From NCBI RefSeq assembly GCF_018070045.1, contig NZ_JAGPYK010000031.1, positions 1 through 64,000 on the forward strand: 64,000 nt of DNA, read 5' to 3'. Positions 44,140 to 54,560 of this stretch are shown one piece after another. Each line of letters begins with the position of its first letter. Positions within the stretch are counted from its first letter, which is position 1. The notes beneath the pieces were generated by a model. It did not search any database and was not told where the DNA came from. It was given only the letters and a program-made list of their open reading frames with translations. Position numbers and translations under genes: made by a program. This DNA is from Micromonospora sp. U21. Its GTDB lineage: Bacteria; Actinomycetota; Actinomycetes; Mycobacteriales; Micromonosporaceae.

Positions 44140-45633
44140 TCAGGCGTTGGGGCCGTCGCCGGCTGCCGCGCTAGTGGTGCCGCTCACCGGCTCCACCCGC
44201 GCGCTGGTGAGGCTCTGCCGGTACTCCAGGGCCTCAGGCACCTCGTCGTACTGCAGGAGGTTGCCGGTCAGCGCGAGCAAATGCGTCTTGGCCTCCTGAG
44301 GGGCGACGTGAAAGAACTCGCGGCGTTGGTTGACGAGGTTGACGCGACGGTCCGCCAGGCGGGTGTGCATCTGGGTCTCGATGCCGACGGCGTCCTCGGA
44401 GAAGAACAGGGCATGCACGTCGAAGTTGAACGGGACCGAGGCGTCGCTGAGCTCTCGCACCCGGTCGAGCGGGTCGAGTCGCCGGGTCATGCCGATCTTC
44501 ACCATATGCTCGCCGAACGCCCCGATGTTGGAGATCACGTAGACGTACCCGGCGCGGACGTTCGCGGCCCGATAGTCCACGGCGTCGACCGCCGCCTCGA
44601 CCTCGGCGAGGCGTTCCTGCATCTGGGCGGCGCCCTCGGCGTCACCCTTGGCCTGAAGTGCGGCGAGCGCGTTGGCGTAGTGCTGCCTCTCCTTCTCCAG
44701 GCGGGCGCGCTCGCGCTCGATCTCCTGCTGGATCTTCCGCTCCTCGCGCAGGCGCGCCTTCTCCTCCCGCTCCCGCTCTTTCTCCTCGGCAACCTTCGCC
44801 AGGTAGTCCGCGGTGAGCTCGAGCTCCTTCCTGCGCAGGCGGTGGTAGTCGTTGGAGATCCGGATGTCCATCGACTTGCCCAGCCGCGCGATCGTTTCCG
44901 CCACCTTGTTCAGGCGCTCGATGGCCGAGTCCACCTTGTAGGGCTTGAGGCCGCGAACCAGGTTGTCGGCCTCGGCGTTGTAGGCGCGCAGGATGAGCTT
45001 CGAGTAGTCCCGGACCATGGCCCGTCCTTTGGCCTCGGAACCGGAGATGGTTACGCGGGTGTCCGCCTGGACGGCGCCGCCATCCTTCATGGCCATAGCC
45101 TTGATCCGGTCCTGGACGGTCGCGAGCTTGCCCTGGTAGGCGACGGCGTCGGTCAGCGGGTGCCGGTACTCGTACACCCCGGCTTCCTGCAGCAGCACGG
45201 TCTCCTCGGTGACGACCACCTGCTGGCTCAGCGCGCCCACTCGCTGTTCGAGCTCGGCTGTCTGCTGCGTCAGCCGGTCGCGGTACTGCTCCAGCTCGAA
45301 CGCCGCCATCTGTCCCAGGCGCCGCATCTCGGACTGCAGACGGTCGTGCTCGCCTCGCAGCTGGGTGAGCTCACCCTGGCGCTGGTTGAGCTGGCCCTGC
45401 AGCTTGGTGGCCTCGGCATGCCACGCGGTCAGCTTCTTCTGCAGCTCACCGTTCTCGGCGGCCAACTCTCGCGCCTTGCCGCGGGCCCCGAACAGGGGGA
45501 TCTCCTCGTCGACCCAGAGCTGCCACCCAGGAGGCGGAGGGCCCCACGCCGCGTCCGGCGTCCAGCCGGCCGGGGGCGTCCACCCGGCCGGGGGCGCGGG
45601 CCAGTTCGGCGGTGGGTTGTATCGCGTCGCCAT
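44140..45633 (-). CDS. DUF4041 protein with C-terminal GIY-YIG (T5orf172) domain
   Basis: 497 residues. The N-terminal repeats PPNWPAPPAGWTPPAGW are typical of membrane-free actinobacterial proteins of this type. A long coiled coil follows (about 75-170), then the DUF4041 region (about 190-300, with YSKLILRAYNAEADNLV) and a second charged coiled coil (about 285-360). The T5orf172 GIY-YIG nuclease-like domain (about 380-470) has GYVYVISN, VKIGMTRR, IETQMHTRL and VNLVNQRREFF. Often found in phage or plasmid regions; may act on DNA or in defence. ATG 45633. Confidence 0.82.
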   Translation of the reverse strand: MATRYNPPPNWPAPPAGWTPPAGWTPDAAWGPPPPGWQLWVDEEIPLFGARGKARELAAENGELQKKLTAWHAEATKLQGQLNQRQGELTQLRGEHDRLQSEMRRLGQMAAFELEQYRDRLTQQTAELEQRVGALSQQVVVTEETVLLQEAGVYEYRHPLTDAVAYQGKLATVQDRIKAMAMKDGGAVQADTRVTISGSEAKGRAMVRDYSKLILRAYNAEADNLVRGLKPYKVDSAIERLNKVAETIARLGKSMDIRISNDYHRLRRKELELTADYLAKVAEEKEREREEKARLREERKIQQEIERERARLEKERQHYANALAALQAKGDAEGAAQMQERLAEVEAAVDAVDYRAANVRAGYVYVISNIGAFGEHMVKIGMTRRLDPLDRVRELSDASVPFNFDVHALFFSEDAVGIETQMHTRLADRRVNLVNQRREFFHVAPQEAKTHLLALTGNLLQYDEVPEALEYRQSLTSARVEPVSGTTSAAAGDGPNA

Positions 45634-45943
45634 GGGGGGTCGTGTGTCCTCTCCGGCTGCCGCATACCAGTCAGCCACCGCGCCGGCCCGTGGGGGGCCG
45701 GACGGAAGCGAACTGATCAAGCGTGGAGGTCTTCGATGAACTGGTCAATCGGCCGCCCGACGACCCGCATCCGCCTCCCGCCCCTCCGGAGGATTCCGGG
45801 GCGATTCTAACCTCGGTCTTCATCCGAGCCTCCATTGGCAGACGGATCTTCGGATGAAGTTGGAGACCTCTCTGCTGCCAGGGGGACCAGGCGGATCGCT
45901 CCGGCCATCCGGTGCGGCCGCTCTCCGTTGGAGGTTCAGTGGC
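45634..45943. other. Gene-free stretch upstream of the DUF4041 gene
   Basis: No convincing gene. It contains a 10-bp inverted repeat CTTCATCCGA / TCGGATGAAG at 45818-45827 and 45850-45859 with a 22-bp centre, about 190 bp upstream of the DUF4041 start. This is lower in GC than the surroundings. Confidence 0.4.
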
Positions 45944-46107
45944 TCAATGCCGCAGCAGCACGCCCGCGTCCGCCAGCGCGCGGATCACCGTGGCTGACTC
46001 GCTGAAGCCGATGATCAGCACAGCGTCCGCCCCGAAGCTCTTGATCTCCGCAGCGCCGGCCGTGAAATCGACAGCCAAAGCGTCCTCCGCCGGGTCGGAG
46101 GTCAGTC
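45944..46107 (-). pseudogene. C-terminal fragment of a branched-chain amino acid-type binding protein
   Basis: The minus strand reads DPAEDALAVDFTAGAAEIKS followed by FGADAVLIIGFSESATVIRA, then LADAGVLLRH and TGA. The series matches periplasmic-binding-protein type 1 domains of amino acid ABC transporters (FSAEVQKIKAADPDAVVLIGF). An in-frame TGA lies just upstream and no start is seen; no transporter genes are near. A gene relic. Confidence 0.55.
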
Positions 46108-46176
46108 AGCTTCAACCCGAGCGGGAGTTCCTCGCCGACGCGGCCCTCTCGTCCTGAGCCAGCCGCCTGAAACGCG

Positions 46177-46214
46177 CCGAGGCGCGACCCGGTCGGCACC
46201 GGGCCGCGCCTCGG
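46177..46214 (-). terminator. Terminator of the first subtilase gene
   Basis: Stem CCGAGGCGCG / CGCGCCTCGG, one mismatch, then CCCGGT / ACCGGG around a CGGC loop. Lies 25 bp beyond the subtilase stop on the minus strand. Confidence 0.7.
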
Positions 46215-46238
46215 TGGAGGTACGGCGGATCGGGACGG

Positions 46239-49200
46239 TCAGCCGGCGCAGTACGCCCGGATGATCGTCTGCTCGATGCCGCTGCCGCCGTCGGCGGTGG
46301 CCTTCACCCGCAACGAGACCGCCTGCCCGCCCGTCACGGTCGGCAGCGCGGCGTGGTAGCCGTCCCGGTCCCGGTCGACCGTGGTCGGCTGCCAGGTCAC
46401 GCCGTCGTCGGTCGAGGTCCAGGCCTGGAACGTCGTCACCCGCTGAGCCGGCGCCCCCTGGGCCTGCCGGACCGTGAACGTGGCCGGACCACCGGTGGGA
46501 TGGTTCGCCGCGTCCAGTGGCAGGGCGTAGTCGACCGACAGGAGCGGCAGGGCGCTGCGCGCCGTGCCGGCCGGTCCGGCCGACCGGAAGGTCCACGCGG
46601 TGTTGACGTGGGTCGAGAACGGCAGGATCCGGCTGGTGTCGACGTCGAAGGTGAGCCGGTAGTCCGCCGCCTTCGCCGGCACGCTGAAGTCGGTCCGGGC
46701 GGCGTTGCGCTCGTCGACGAGCTGGCCGTCCCGGTACAGCGCCAGCGTTCGCGTGATGCCGACCGCGCCGGGCTGCAGGCAGTCGGCCCGCTGGTGCTGG
46801 TCGACGAGCATGGCCAGGTCGACGTGCAGGTTGCCGCTGGTCCGCCACGGCGCGCCGGCGCAGCTGTACTCCCCACCGGCCGGGTCGTCGAACCAGTCGG
46901 AGCGCAGAGGCTGCCGCGCCCAGATCTTGGTCTGCCGGCTACCCGGGGCGTAGTCCCGGGGCGCCTCCTGGGCCGGGAGCCCGCCGTAGGTCCCGATGTC
47001 CTGCCAGAGGAACCCCGGCGAGACGTAGTCGGTACGCGTCGCCGGCAGGTCGTAGGTGGGGTTCTGAGTCAGGTAGAACCCGTCGAGGGTGAAGCCGGCG
47101 CGGCGCATCGAGGTCACCATCCCGGCCAGGTCCAGCTGGTTGAACCGCTGGTCGATCCGGGCGAGCCGGGCCTGCTCGGCGGCGGTGACCCGGTAGGTGG
47201 GGTCGGCCGGCACTCCCTCGGTGTACTCGTGAGCCAGGTCGTAGTGGTACGGCGCGGCCGTACCCGCCGGCGAGTCCAGCCCCCAGCCGCCGTACATCCG
47301 CAGCGACCCGACGCCGGGTAGCGTCACCGGGCCGACCGCGACGGTGGCCGAGTCGCCCCACGCGGCGATGGCCTGCCACCAGGAGAGACCGTTCCCTGCC
47401 GTCTGCACGTACAGGAAGTCGCTCGCGAGGGCCTGGGTGGGCTTCCCGGACACGGTCGCGGTGGACGGCTTGGCCTGCGTCGAGTCGAGGATGACCGTCC
47501 GGGGGCCGTCGACGGCGATGTCGCTGTCCCCGACGAACGCGCCCGTCTGCGCTCCGGTCTCGTCGTTGTACGTGGTGAACGCCGCGGTGACCTGGTAACG
47601 GCCGGCCGGGACCCGCAGCGTGGCCGACTTGCCGGGTGTGAGGAACGCCCCGCCGCCGTAGAGCAGCGGGTCGGCGAGGTTGGTCACCTCCACCCCGACG
47701 GCGCTGTACCCGTTCACCGGGGTGTCCGGTATGGGGCGGGTCTGGATCGTCAGGTCGTAGCTGCGCGGCTCCACGTAGAAGGCGACCGGCGTGGTCGCGA
47801 CCAACGCGTGGTTCGGCGTGCGGGCGGTGACCGTGGCGAGGTAGTAACCGGGCGAGTTCGCCAGCGCCGCGCGGTCGAGCCGCAGCGTCGCCGTGCCGGG
47901 CACGCCGCCCTTGAGCGTCACCCGGGTGGTCGACAGCTTCGCGACCCGGCGGGGTGCGGTGGTCCCGTCGTGGTTGGCGACCGTGACGGCGAGGTCGAGC
48001 GGGACGGTCGCCGGGGTCCGGTCGCCGGTCCAGCTCAGCCGCACCTCGCTGGTTCCCGACTGCGGGTAGCTGAAGGTGCCGAGGTTGACCACCGGCTGGT
48101 CGCTCACCGGGCCGGTGAGTGCCCGTGCCGCGTTGAGCCGACCGGCGCCGACGGTGTACGGCTCGGCGTCGGGCAGCGGGTCGGTGGCGCCGACGAGCCC
48201 GGCCTTGAGCCGGTCCGCGGTCCAGTCGGGGTGCCGCTGGGCGAGCAGCGCGGCGGCCCCCGCGGCGTGCGGGGCGGCCATGGAGGTGCCGGAGAGCGTG
48301 GTGTGGTGCTCGTCGAACGGCGTGCCCAGGGTGGTACCGGCGGCACGGCCGGCGACGATGTCGACGCCGGGGGCGACCAGCTCCGGCTTCGCCGCCCAGG
48401 TGTTGATCAGCGGTCCCCGGCTGGAGAAGTCGGCCCGCTCGTCGTCGGAGTCGACCGCGCCGATGGTCAGCGCGCGCCCGGCCGAGCCGGGGGACGCGAT
48501 CGCGCCGCCGCTGTTGCCGGCGGCGATGACGAAGAGTGCGCCGGTCTGCGCGGTCAGGTTGTCGACGGCGACCGCCATCGGGTCGGTGCCGTCGTCCGGC
48601 ATGGCGCCGCCCAGGCTCATGTTGATCACGTCGGCGCGGGCTGCGGCCCACTCCATGCCGGTGATGATGTCGGAGTCGAACCCGGAGCCGAAGTCGTCGA
48701 GGACCTTCCCGATGACCAGGCGCGCATCGGGCGCGATGCCGCGCCGCTGGCCGTGCGAGGCGGCCCCGGTGCCGGCGATGGTGGTCGCGACGTGGGTGCC
48801 GTGCCCGTTGTGGTCGGCCGCGTCGCCGCCCGGGGTGACGAAGTCGGCGCGGTCGACGACCTGGCCGGCCAGGTCGGGGTGGCTGAAGTCGGCGCCGGTG
48901 TCGAGCACGGCGACCCGGGTGCCCTTGCCGGTGTAGCCGGCCTGCCACGCCTGGGGCGCGGAGACCTGGCTGATGTTGTGGTCGAGTTGACCGGTGGAGC
49001 CGCCGGGCTTCTCGCCGCCGTGGTTGCCGGCGGTGATCCCGGTCGCGTGCACCTTCCGGTCGAGCCAGACCTTGCGCGCACCGGTGAGCAGGGTGGTGGT
49101 GGCTGCCCTGGCGTTGGCCGCGGTCTGCTTCGGCAGGGCCCCGGCGACCGCGCCGATGCTCGACAGTGGCCGGACGTCGGCGAGCGCCGTCGTCCGCTGG

Positions 49201-49622
49201 TTCTCGGCGGGCTGCACGATCACCGGCAGCCCGGTGGTGCTCTCGTCGTCGTAGCCGTCCGCGATCAGCGTGGTCACGTCGAACAGGTCCGGGTCGAGCA
49301 CGGTGCCGACCTGGGCCGCCACCGTGGCCGGGATGACCTTCATGTGCCCGTCGGCGCCGCAGCTGCGCCGGATCACACCGGCCGGGTCGACGGGCTGCAC
49401 GCGGACCCGGGGGCAGCCGGACCCGGTGGCCTCGACGGTCACCACGTCGCCGGTGAGCAGCGTGACGGTGTGCGTCTCACCGCTGCCGGCCGGGGCCGCG
49501 GTGGCGGGGTTCGGGGTGGTGAGGTCTGGGGTCGGGTCGGCCAGCGCCGGGGTTCCCGGGACCGCTTACAGCGTCGCAACCACTGTGATGGTCGCCAACA
49601 GCCACCGAATTCGTCTGGGCAT
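46239..49622 (-). CDS. Large S8 serine peptidase with a stop codon inside its signal peptide
   Basis: ATG 49622 with GGGAG upstream opens the signal sequence MPRRIRWLLATITVVATL, then an in-frame TAA (49566-49568). The same frame continues AVPGTPALADPTPDLTTPNP and runs without break to 46239, giving 1127 codons. The subtilisin triad is intact: LDTGADFSHPDL (Asp about 241), DHNGHGTHV (His about 274), SGTSMAAPH (Ser about 447), and a C-terminal 600-residue beta-rich extension follows. The next usable start, GTG 49445, lacks a signal peptide. Either a nonsense allele, a sequencing error, or a leaderless product. Tandem paralog of the next gene. Confidence 0.8.
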
Positions 49623-49704
49623 GTCGCTCCCGGGGTTGAGGGGCGGCCGCGCCTGCCGAAGGCAGGACCAGTGCAGCCGTCCATTTTGGAAGGGTCGGAA
49701 AGAA

Positions 49705-49742
49705 GGCCGGGCCCGAGCGGCTGCAGCCGCTCGGGCCCGGCC
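49705..49742. terminator. Perfect 38-bp palindrome after the second subtilase gene
   Basis: GGCCGGGCCCGAGCGGCTG followed directly by its reverse complement, with no spacer. It is 8 bp downstream of the second subtilase stop on the minus strand and 83 bp upstream of the first subtilase start; acts as a terminator and could extrude as a cruciform. Confidence 0.8.
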
Positions 49743-49750
49743 TCGCTCGG

Positions 49751-52700
49751 TTACCGGGGCCGCACCTCGTAGGGGCGGTGGACGGTCTGCGTGACCTGGT
49801 TGCCGTCCCGGTCGGTCAGCGTGACGCGCAGCGCGACGTGGCCCGCTGCGGGCGGGTTGGGGACCATCACCTTGCCCAGCGTCCCGTCCGGCCCAGCGGT
49901 GACCTTCAGCGACTTCCAGGTGCGGCCCTCGTCGAAGGACGCCTCCACCCGGGTGACCCGGGTGGCCGGGATGCCGCCGGCGGGTTGGCCGCTGACGCCG
50001 ATCAGCACCTTGGTGGGTGCCTTCCCGGCGGCCCGGTTGTACTCGTCGAGGCCGACGGCTGCCAGGCGGGGCACCATGAGTGGATTGGCCAGCCACTCCG
50101 TGGTGCCTGCCGTGGTGAACCGCCACTCGGCGTCGATCCGGCTGGACAGGGTGGAGAACGGCACCGACCGGGTGACGCTCGCCTGCAGGGTGTACGTGGC
50201 CTTCTCCACGGGCAGCCCGTAGGCGTAGCCCCACTGGCCGGCCTGCCACTGCGCGACCTGCTCCCCCTCCCGCTTCAGCGTCAGGGTGCCGGACGCGGGG
50301 GTGTACGCGAAGTCGTGCGTCTCGGCGTCGACGAACCACGGGATGTCGGGGATCGACATGAAGCCGTCTCCGTTCAGCCCGGTGGTGCTGTCCAGCGTCG
50401 GCCCGAGGAGCGCGTTGTTCCAGGTCTCCCGGCCGGGTTCAGCCAGGCTGACGGTTCGGGCCGGTGCCGTGATCCAGTTGTCGCCGATGCGGATCTCGCT
50501 CTCGTACCGCCCCGGCGCCCGGTAGTCGATCACCTTCGACGGGAAGTCGACCGGCCCTTCGATGGTGAGCGTGGGAAGGCTGTCGTCGGTGATCATGCCG
50601 ACGGCGGCGGATCCGCTGGAGGCGACGCCGGGAGCCTTGAAGTCCATGACGACCCGGGCGAGGTCCTCCCTGGCCGCGGTGCGTACCGGGTCGGTGGGGA
50701 TGCCGGCGCGGGTGTCGGCGATCCGGTAGTGGTAGGGGCTCGGCGACTGCTCGCTCGAACCCTTCTTGTCGAAGACCGCCCGGGCGCCATAGGTGACGGC
50801 CGGATCCTCGACCGGGAGCACGTAGCTCGCGCCCTGCACGCCGAAGGAGCCGCCGTGCGCTATCCGGGTGCCGGCCACGTCGAGGGTCAGGTCCACGGAC
50901 GTGACGACATGCTCGGCCGAGCGGTCGGAGACCTCGAGCCGGACCTGCCTGCCGCGGCGGGCGTCGACCCGTACCGGCAGGACGGCCGTATCGTCGGTGA
51001 CCGTGACCGGCACGATCCCGTAGGTGAAGGCGATGTCCTCCGGCCCGCCCGGGAACACCGTGGTCAGCAGGTAGTGCCGGCCGGTGGGAAGCATCCCCCG
51101 TGCCGTGCCCCCATTGACCGTCAAGTACGTCACCGCGCCGGTGTCGCCGTTCACCGCAGCCACACTGCCCTCGGCGGGCGCGCCGAGCCGGTTGACCAGC
51201 TTCACCGACACGTCGTACCGCGCGTCCTGGTGGTAGGTCAGCGCGGTCCGGGCCACCGGGGCGCCGTCGACGGTGGCGGTGAGGGCGCCGAGGTGGTACG
51301 CCTCTGCCTCGCCCTCGCTGCCGACGGTGAGCGTCACCGAGGCGCTGCCTCCGGCGGGCACCGTCAACCGCTGGGTGCTCAGCGTGACCAGCGCGGCCGC
51401 GATCGACGAGACGGCCAGATCGAGGACGACCGGCTCAGTCCCGACGTTGCGATAGCTGACCGTGCGGGTGACGCCCGCTGTGGGACGCGGCCAGGGCTGG
51501 TTGATGTTCAGACCACCGACGCTCGGCGTGACCTGAGCGGCGACCGTCCGCGCCACGTCGACACGGCCGGACCCGTAGCGGGGCGATGGCATGCTCTCCC
51601 AGCGGGGCTCGGAGGCGCTGCTCATCAGGCCGGCCTTCAGCTGCTCTCCGGTCCAGTCGGGATGCTGCTGGGCCAGGATCGCCGCCGCGCCGGTGACGTG
51701 CGGGGCGGCCATGGACGTGCCGCTGAAGGATCCGTAGCCCCCGCCGGGGACGGCCGCGACGATGCCCACTCCTGGCGCACTGATCTCCGGCTTCAGCGCG
51801 TCGTCGAGCATGCGTGGACCGCAGCTGGAGAAGTCGGCGATGAAGTCGGTCCGGTCGACCGCGGCCACGCTAAGCGCCGCGTCAGCCGTGCTGGGCGAGC
51901 CGACCGGGCGGGCGCCATACCTGCAGCCGTTGTTGCCCGCCGAAATGACGAAGAGGGCTCCGGTCTGGGCCGACAGGTCGTTCACCGCGGCCTCGAGTGG
52001 GTCGATACCAGCGGAGTCGAGCCCGCCGAGGCTCATGTTGATGACCTTCGCATGCACCTCGTTGGCCGCCCAGTGCATCCCGGCGAGGATCGCCGACCAT
52101 GGGCAGCCTTCTTCGGAGCAAACTTTGCCCTCGGCCAGCTTCGCGCCGGGCGCCACGCCCTTGCGCAGCCCGTTCGAGGCCACTCCGCTGCCCGCGATGG
52201 TCGAGGACACGTGGGTGCCGTGCCCGACGTGGTCGTCTACCGTGCCCTCGCCGACGAAGTCGGCGGACGCGACGACCACGTCCTTGAGGTCGGGGTGGTT
52301 GATGTCGTAGCCAGTGTCAAGAACGGCCACGGTGACACCGGTCCCGGTGAGCCCCGCCTGCCAGGCAGTCGGGGCGCCGATCTGGGGCACACTGCGCTCC
52401 AGCGAGACCTTCATCCTGCGGTCCAGCCAGAGCTTGCCGAGGCCACCGCGCAGACGCTGAGCAGCTTTCTCTCCACCGGTGACTGCACGCCACATGCGTC
52501 CGGTGTTGTTCGGGGGGACGCGCACCGCGTTCAGCCCGAGCCGGGGCAGGGCGAGAGTGGTCCGGGCACCGTCGGCGAGCACGCCCCCCACCCGGTTGGA
52601 GGGCCCGGCCGTGGCCGCCTTGGCGTACTGGGCGATCAGCGGCAGTTCGCCACCGTCGTCGGGCGCGCTGTCGATCAGCGCGCCCAGGTCGAACAGTTGG

Positions 52701-53056
52701 GGGTCCAGTTGGTTGGCGGAGAGCAGGTTCAGCGCGTCGGAGGGGATTACCGAGACGGCGCCGTCGCTGGCCGATCGGGTCAGGAACGTCACGTCCTGGC
52801 GGCCAGGGCCCGGGGTGACGCTGTAGGAAATGATGCCCTTCGGTCCACGAGTGACGGCCACTGTATCGCCGGTGACAAGGGTGATCGTGTGGTGTTCGGC
52901 GCGCTGCTGCGCGGGGCCAGGCTCGGTGGCAGGTTGCGGCGAGGCGAGCGCCGGTGGCGGAGGCATGGCCGCCAGAGCCGCGAGCCCCACCATGAGGGCA
53001 CCGGATACCGCCGTCAGGGCAGTACGCCGGTGTGGCCGGGAAGGATGCACAGACAT
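49751..53056 (-). CDS. Large secreted S8 serine peptidase
   Basis: 1101 residues from ATG 53056 (GAAAGGG upstream). A signal peptide of about 38 residues (LTAVSGALMVGLAALAA), a propeptide-like region to about 225, then the S8 catalytic domain with D247 (LDTGYDINHPDL), H279 (HVGHGTHVSST) and S448 (FSGTSMAAPHVTGAA). The remainder (about 490-1101) is a beta-rich extension. A protease-associated insertion is not clear. Same architecture as the neighbouring paralog; a LuxR-type regulator diverges from it. Confidence 0.9.
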   Translation of the reverse strand: MSVHPSRPHRRTALTAVSGALMVGLAALAAMPPPPALASPQPATEPGPAQQRAEHHTITLVTGDTVAVTRGPKGIISYSVTPGPGRQDVTFLTRSASDGAVSVIPSDALNLLSANQLDPQLFDLGALIDSAPDDGGELPLIAQYAKAATAGPSNRVGGVLADGARTTLALPRLGLNAVRVPPNNTGRMWRAVTGGEKAAQRLRGGLGKLWLDRRMKVSLERSVPQIGAPTAWQAGLTGTGVTVAVLDTGYDINHPDLKDVVVASADFVGEGTVDDHVGHGTHVSSTIAGSGVASNGLRKGVAPGAKLAEGKVCSEEGCPWSAILAGMHWAANEVHAKVINMSLGGLDSAGIDPLEAAVNDLSAQTGALFVISAGNNGCRYGARPVGSPSTADAALSVAAVDRTDFIADFSSCGPRMLDDALKPEISAPGVGIVAAVPGGGYGSFSGTSMAAPHVTGAAAILAQQHPDWTGEQLKAGLMSSASEPRWESMPSPRYGSGRVDVARTVAAQVTPSVGGLNINQPWPRPTAGVTRTVSYRNVGTEPVVLDLAVSSIAAALVTLSTQRLTVPAGGSASVTLTVGSEGEAEAYHLGALTATVDGAPVARTALTYHQDARYDVSVKLVNRLGAPAEGSVAAVNGDTGAVTYLTVNGGTARGMLPTGRHYLLTTVFPGGPEDIAFTYGIVPVTVTDDTAVLPVRVDARRGRQVRLEVSDRSAEHVVTSVDLTLDVAGTRIAHGGSFGVQGASYVLPVEDPAVTYGARAVFDKKGSSEQSPSPYHYRIADTRAGIPTDPVRTAAREDLARVVMDFKAPGVASSGSAAVGMITDDSLPTLTIEGPVDFPSKVIDYRAPGRYESEIRIGDNWITAPARTVSLAEPGRETWNNALLGPTLDSTTGLNGDGFMSIPDIPWFVDAETHDFAYTPASGTLTLKREGEQVAQWQAGQWGYAYGLPVEKATYTLQASVTRSVPFSTLSSRIDAEWRFTTAGTTEWLANPLMVPRLAAVGLDEYNRAAGKAPTKVLIGVSGQPAGGIPATRVTRVEASFDEGRTWKSLKVTAGPDGTLGKVMVPNPPAAGHVALRVTLTDRDGNQVTQTVHRPYEVRPR

Positions 53057-53209
53057 GGACCCTTTCTTCAAATGGCCGCTCTTGACCCTGTAGCGACCTC
53101 ACGACAGGGCCCTCCTCCCGACCGCGGGTCTCCCGGATGATCGTGGAATCGAGCTCGGCCGAGTGTCACACTTGGCACCACCCGGGGCTAGATCACTCAG
53201 GGGCGCAGA

Positions 53210-53223
53210 TGAGTCGTGACTCA
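53210..53223. promoter_or_regulatory. Dyad between subtilase and LuxR-type regulator
   Basis: TGAGTC-GT-GACTCA in the divergent promoter region. ACTCAGG occurs twice, at about 53195 and 53219. A candidate binding site for the adjacent regulator. Confidence 0.4.
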
Positions 53224-53309
53224 GGTGCGCCACCGCCGATCACACGTCCCGGAACCGCCGGCCTCGCCACCGGTCCCGTCCCACACCGCCGCTCGATGGG
53301 AGGCCCAGC

Positions 53310-54284
53310 ATGCTCGAGCCCGCCGGACTCACCACCGCCGAGGAGTCGGCCTACCTTGGGCTGCTGCGGCAGGGCAGCGCCACCGTGGATCAGCTGGCCA
53401 GACGCACCGGACGGCCCACCACGCAGATCAACCGGGCGGTGGCCGGCCTGCACCGCAAAGGAATGGTGCACCGCACGCCACCGCCGCACGGCCTGGTCGT
53501 GCCGGTTCCGCCAGACGAGGCGATCGAGCAGTTGATCCAGCGCCAGCACGCCGAGCTGGACCGGGTCCGCGAGGCGGCGCACGCGCTGGCGGCCCAGACC
53601 CGCGACCGTACCGCCGGACGGCGTACCGGTGAACTCATCGAGATCGTCCAAGGGCAAGCAAGCGTGCAGCGTGCCTTCGACCGGGTACAGCGTGTCGCGA
53701 AGGCAACGATGCGGATGCTGGTCGCGCCGCCGTACGCCGCGGCCGAGCAAGTCAACCGCGTACAGATGGAGCGCGGGCGGGAAATCACCTACCGCGTCGT
53801 CTACACCATCGACGCGCTCGCCGATCCGGCCGCCCTGGCGGCGGCCGGGGAGCACGTCCGCAATGGCGAGATAGCGCGCCTCGCGCCGAGCGTGCCGACA
53901 AAGCTCGCCGTCGCAGATCGCACGCTGGCCCTGCTCCCTCTGGTATTGACGGATGCGGCGCAGGATGCGGCGGTGCTCGTCCACCCGTGCGCGCTGCTCG
54001 ACGCGCTCGTCGCACTCTTCGAGGGCGTGTGGTCGACAGCGAGTCCCTTGGGCCTGTCGGGCGCCGGTGAGGTTACCGCGCGGGGCGAGATCTCGGATGA
54101 GGACCGCAAGTTGCTGTCGCTGCTGGTTGCCGGGATGACCGACGAGACGGCGGGTGCGCGCCTCGGGATGAGCCGGCGCACCGTCGTTCGCCGGGTGCAG
54201 CACCTGATGGAGACGGCGGGGGCGCAGTCGCGCCTGCAGTTGGGCTGGCGTGCCCGGGAGCGTGGCTGGTTGCCCGAGGCGTGA
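53310..54284 (+). CDS. TrmB-like/LuxR-type transcriptional regulator
   Basis: 324 residues. The N-terminal winged helix (about 1-60: GLTTAEESAYLGLLRQGSAT with QLARRTGRPTTQINRAV) resembles TrmB. The centre has a predicted sensor, and the C-terminal LuxR HTH (about 265-320) reads LLSLLVAGMTDETAGARLGM followed by SRRTVVRRVQHLM. GGGAGG precedes ATG 53310. Likely regulator of the divergent subtilase pair, by position only. Confidence 0.85.
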   Translation: MLEPAGLTTAEESAYLGLLRQGSATVDQLARRTGRPTTQINRAVAGLHRKGMVHRTPPPHGLVVPVPPDEAIEQLIQRQHAELDRVREAAHALAAQTRDRTAGRRTGELIEIVQGQASVQRAFDRVQRVAKATMRMLVAPPYAAAEQVNRVQMERGREITYRVVYTIDALADPAALAAAGEHVRNGEIARLAPSVPTKLAVADRTLALLPLVLTDAAQDAAVLVHPCALLDALVALFEGVWSTASPLGLSGAGEVTARGEISDEDRKLLSLLVAGMTDETAGARLGMSRRTVVRRVQHLMETAGAQSRLQLGWRARERGWLPEA

Positions 54285-54307
54285 GTGTCGTGCGGTGACT
54301 CCGCCGT

Positions 54308-54331
54308 CCGGCTGTTGGACTGAACAGCCGG
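54308..54331 (+). terminator. Terminator after the LuxR-type gene
   Basis: Perfect 9-bp stem CCGGCTGTT / AACAGCCGG with a 6-nt loop, 24 bp after the stop. Confidence 0.65.
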
Positions 54332-54500
54332 CGTCCGGCGGCTGCGCGTACAGGAAGTCGAAGATCTCCTGCGGCGTGCCTTCGCCCAACCGGTTGCTCC
54401 ACAGCCACTCGGCGTTCTAACGAAGTTCGTCGCCAGCGATCGGGAGTTGGGCTCTGGCCGCCAGCGTCACCGGGCTGCGCCGGTTGGGATAGACGGAAGC

Positions 54501-54540
54501 GGGGGCCGGGGCGAGATCCCTTCCTCTCACCCCGGCCCCC
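54501..54540 (-). terminator. Terminator after a small peptide gene
   Basis: Perfect 11-bp stem GGGGGCCGGGG / CCCCGGCCCCC, 21 bp beyond the stop of the minus-strand peptide ORF. Confidence 0.65.
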
Positions 54541-54560
54541 GGGTTCTGGAGGTGCCGTCG

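Noticed and set aside
54340..54420. Minus-strand segment beginning NAEWLWSNRLGEGTPQEI as a gene fragment
   Set aside because: The segment looks protein-like but is preceded by a stop and I could not match it to a family, so no feature is called.
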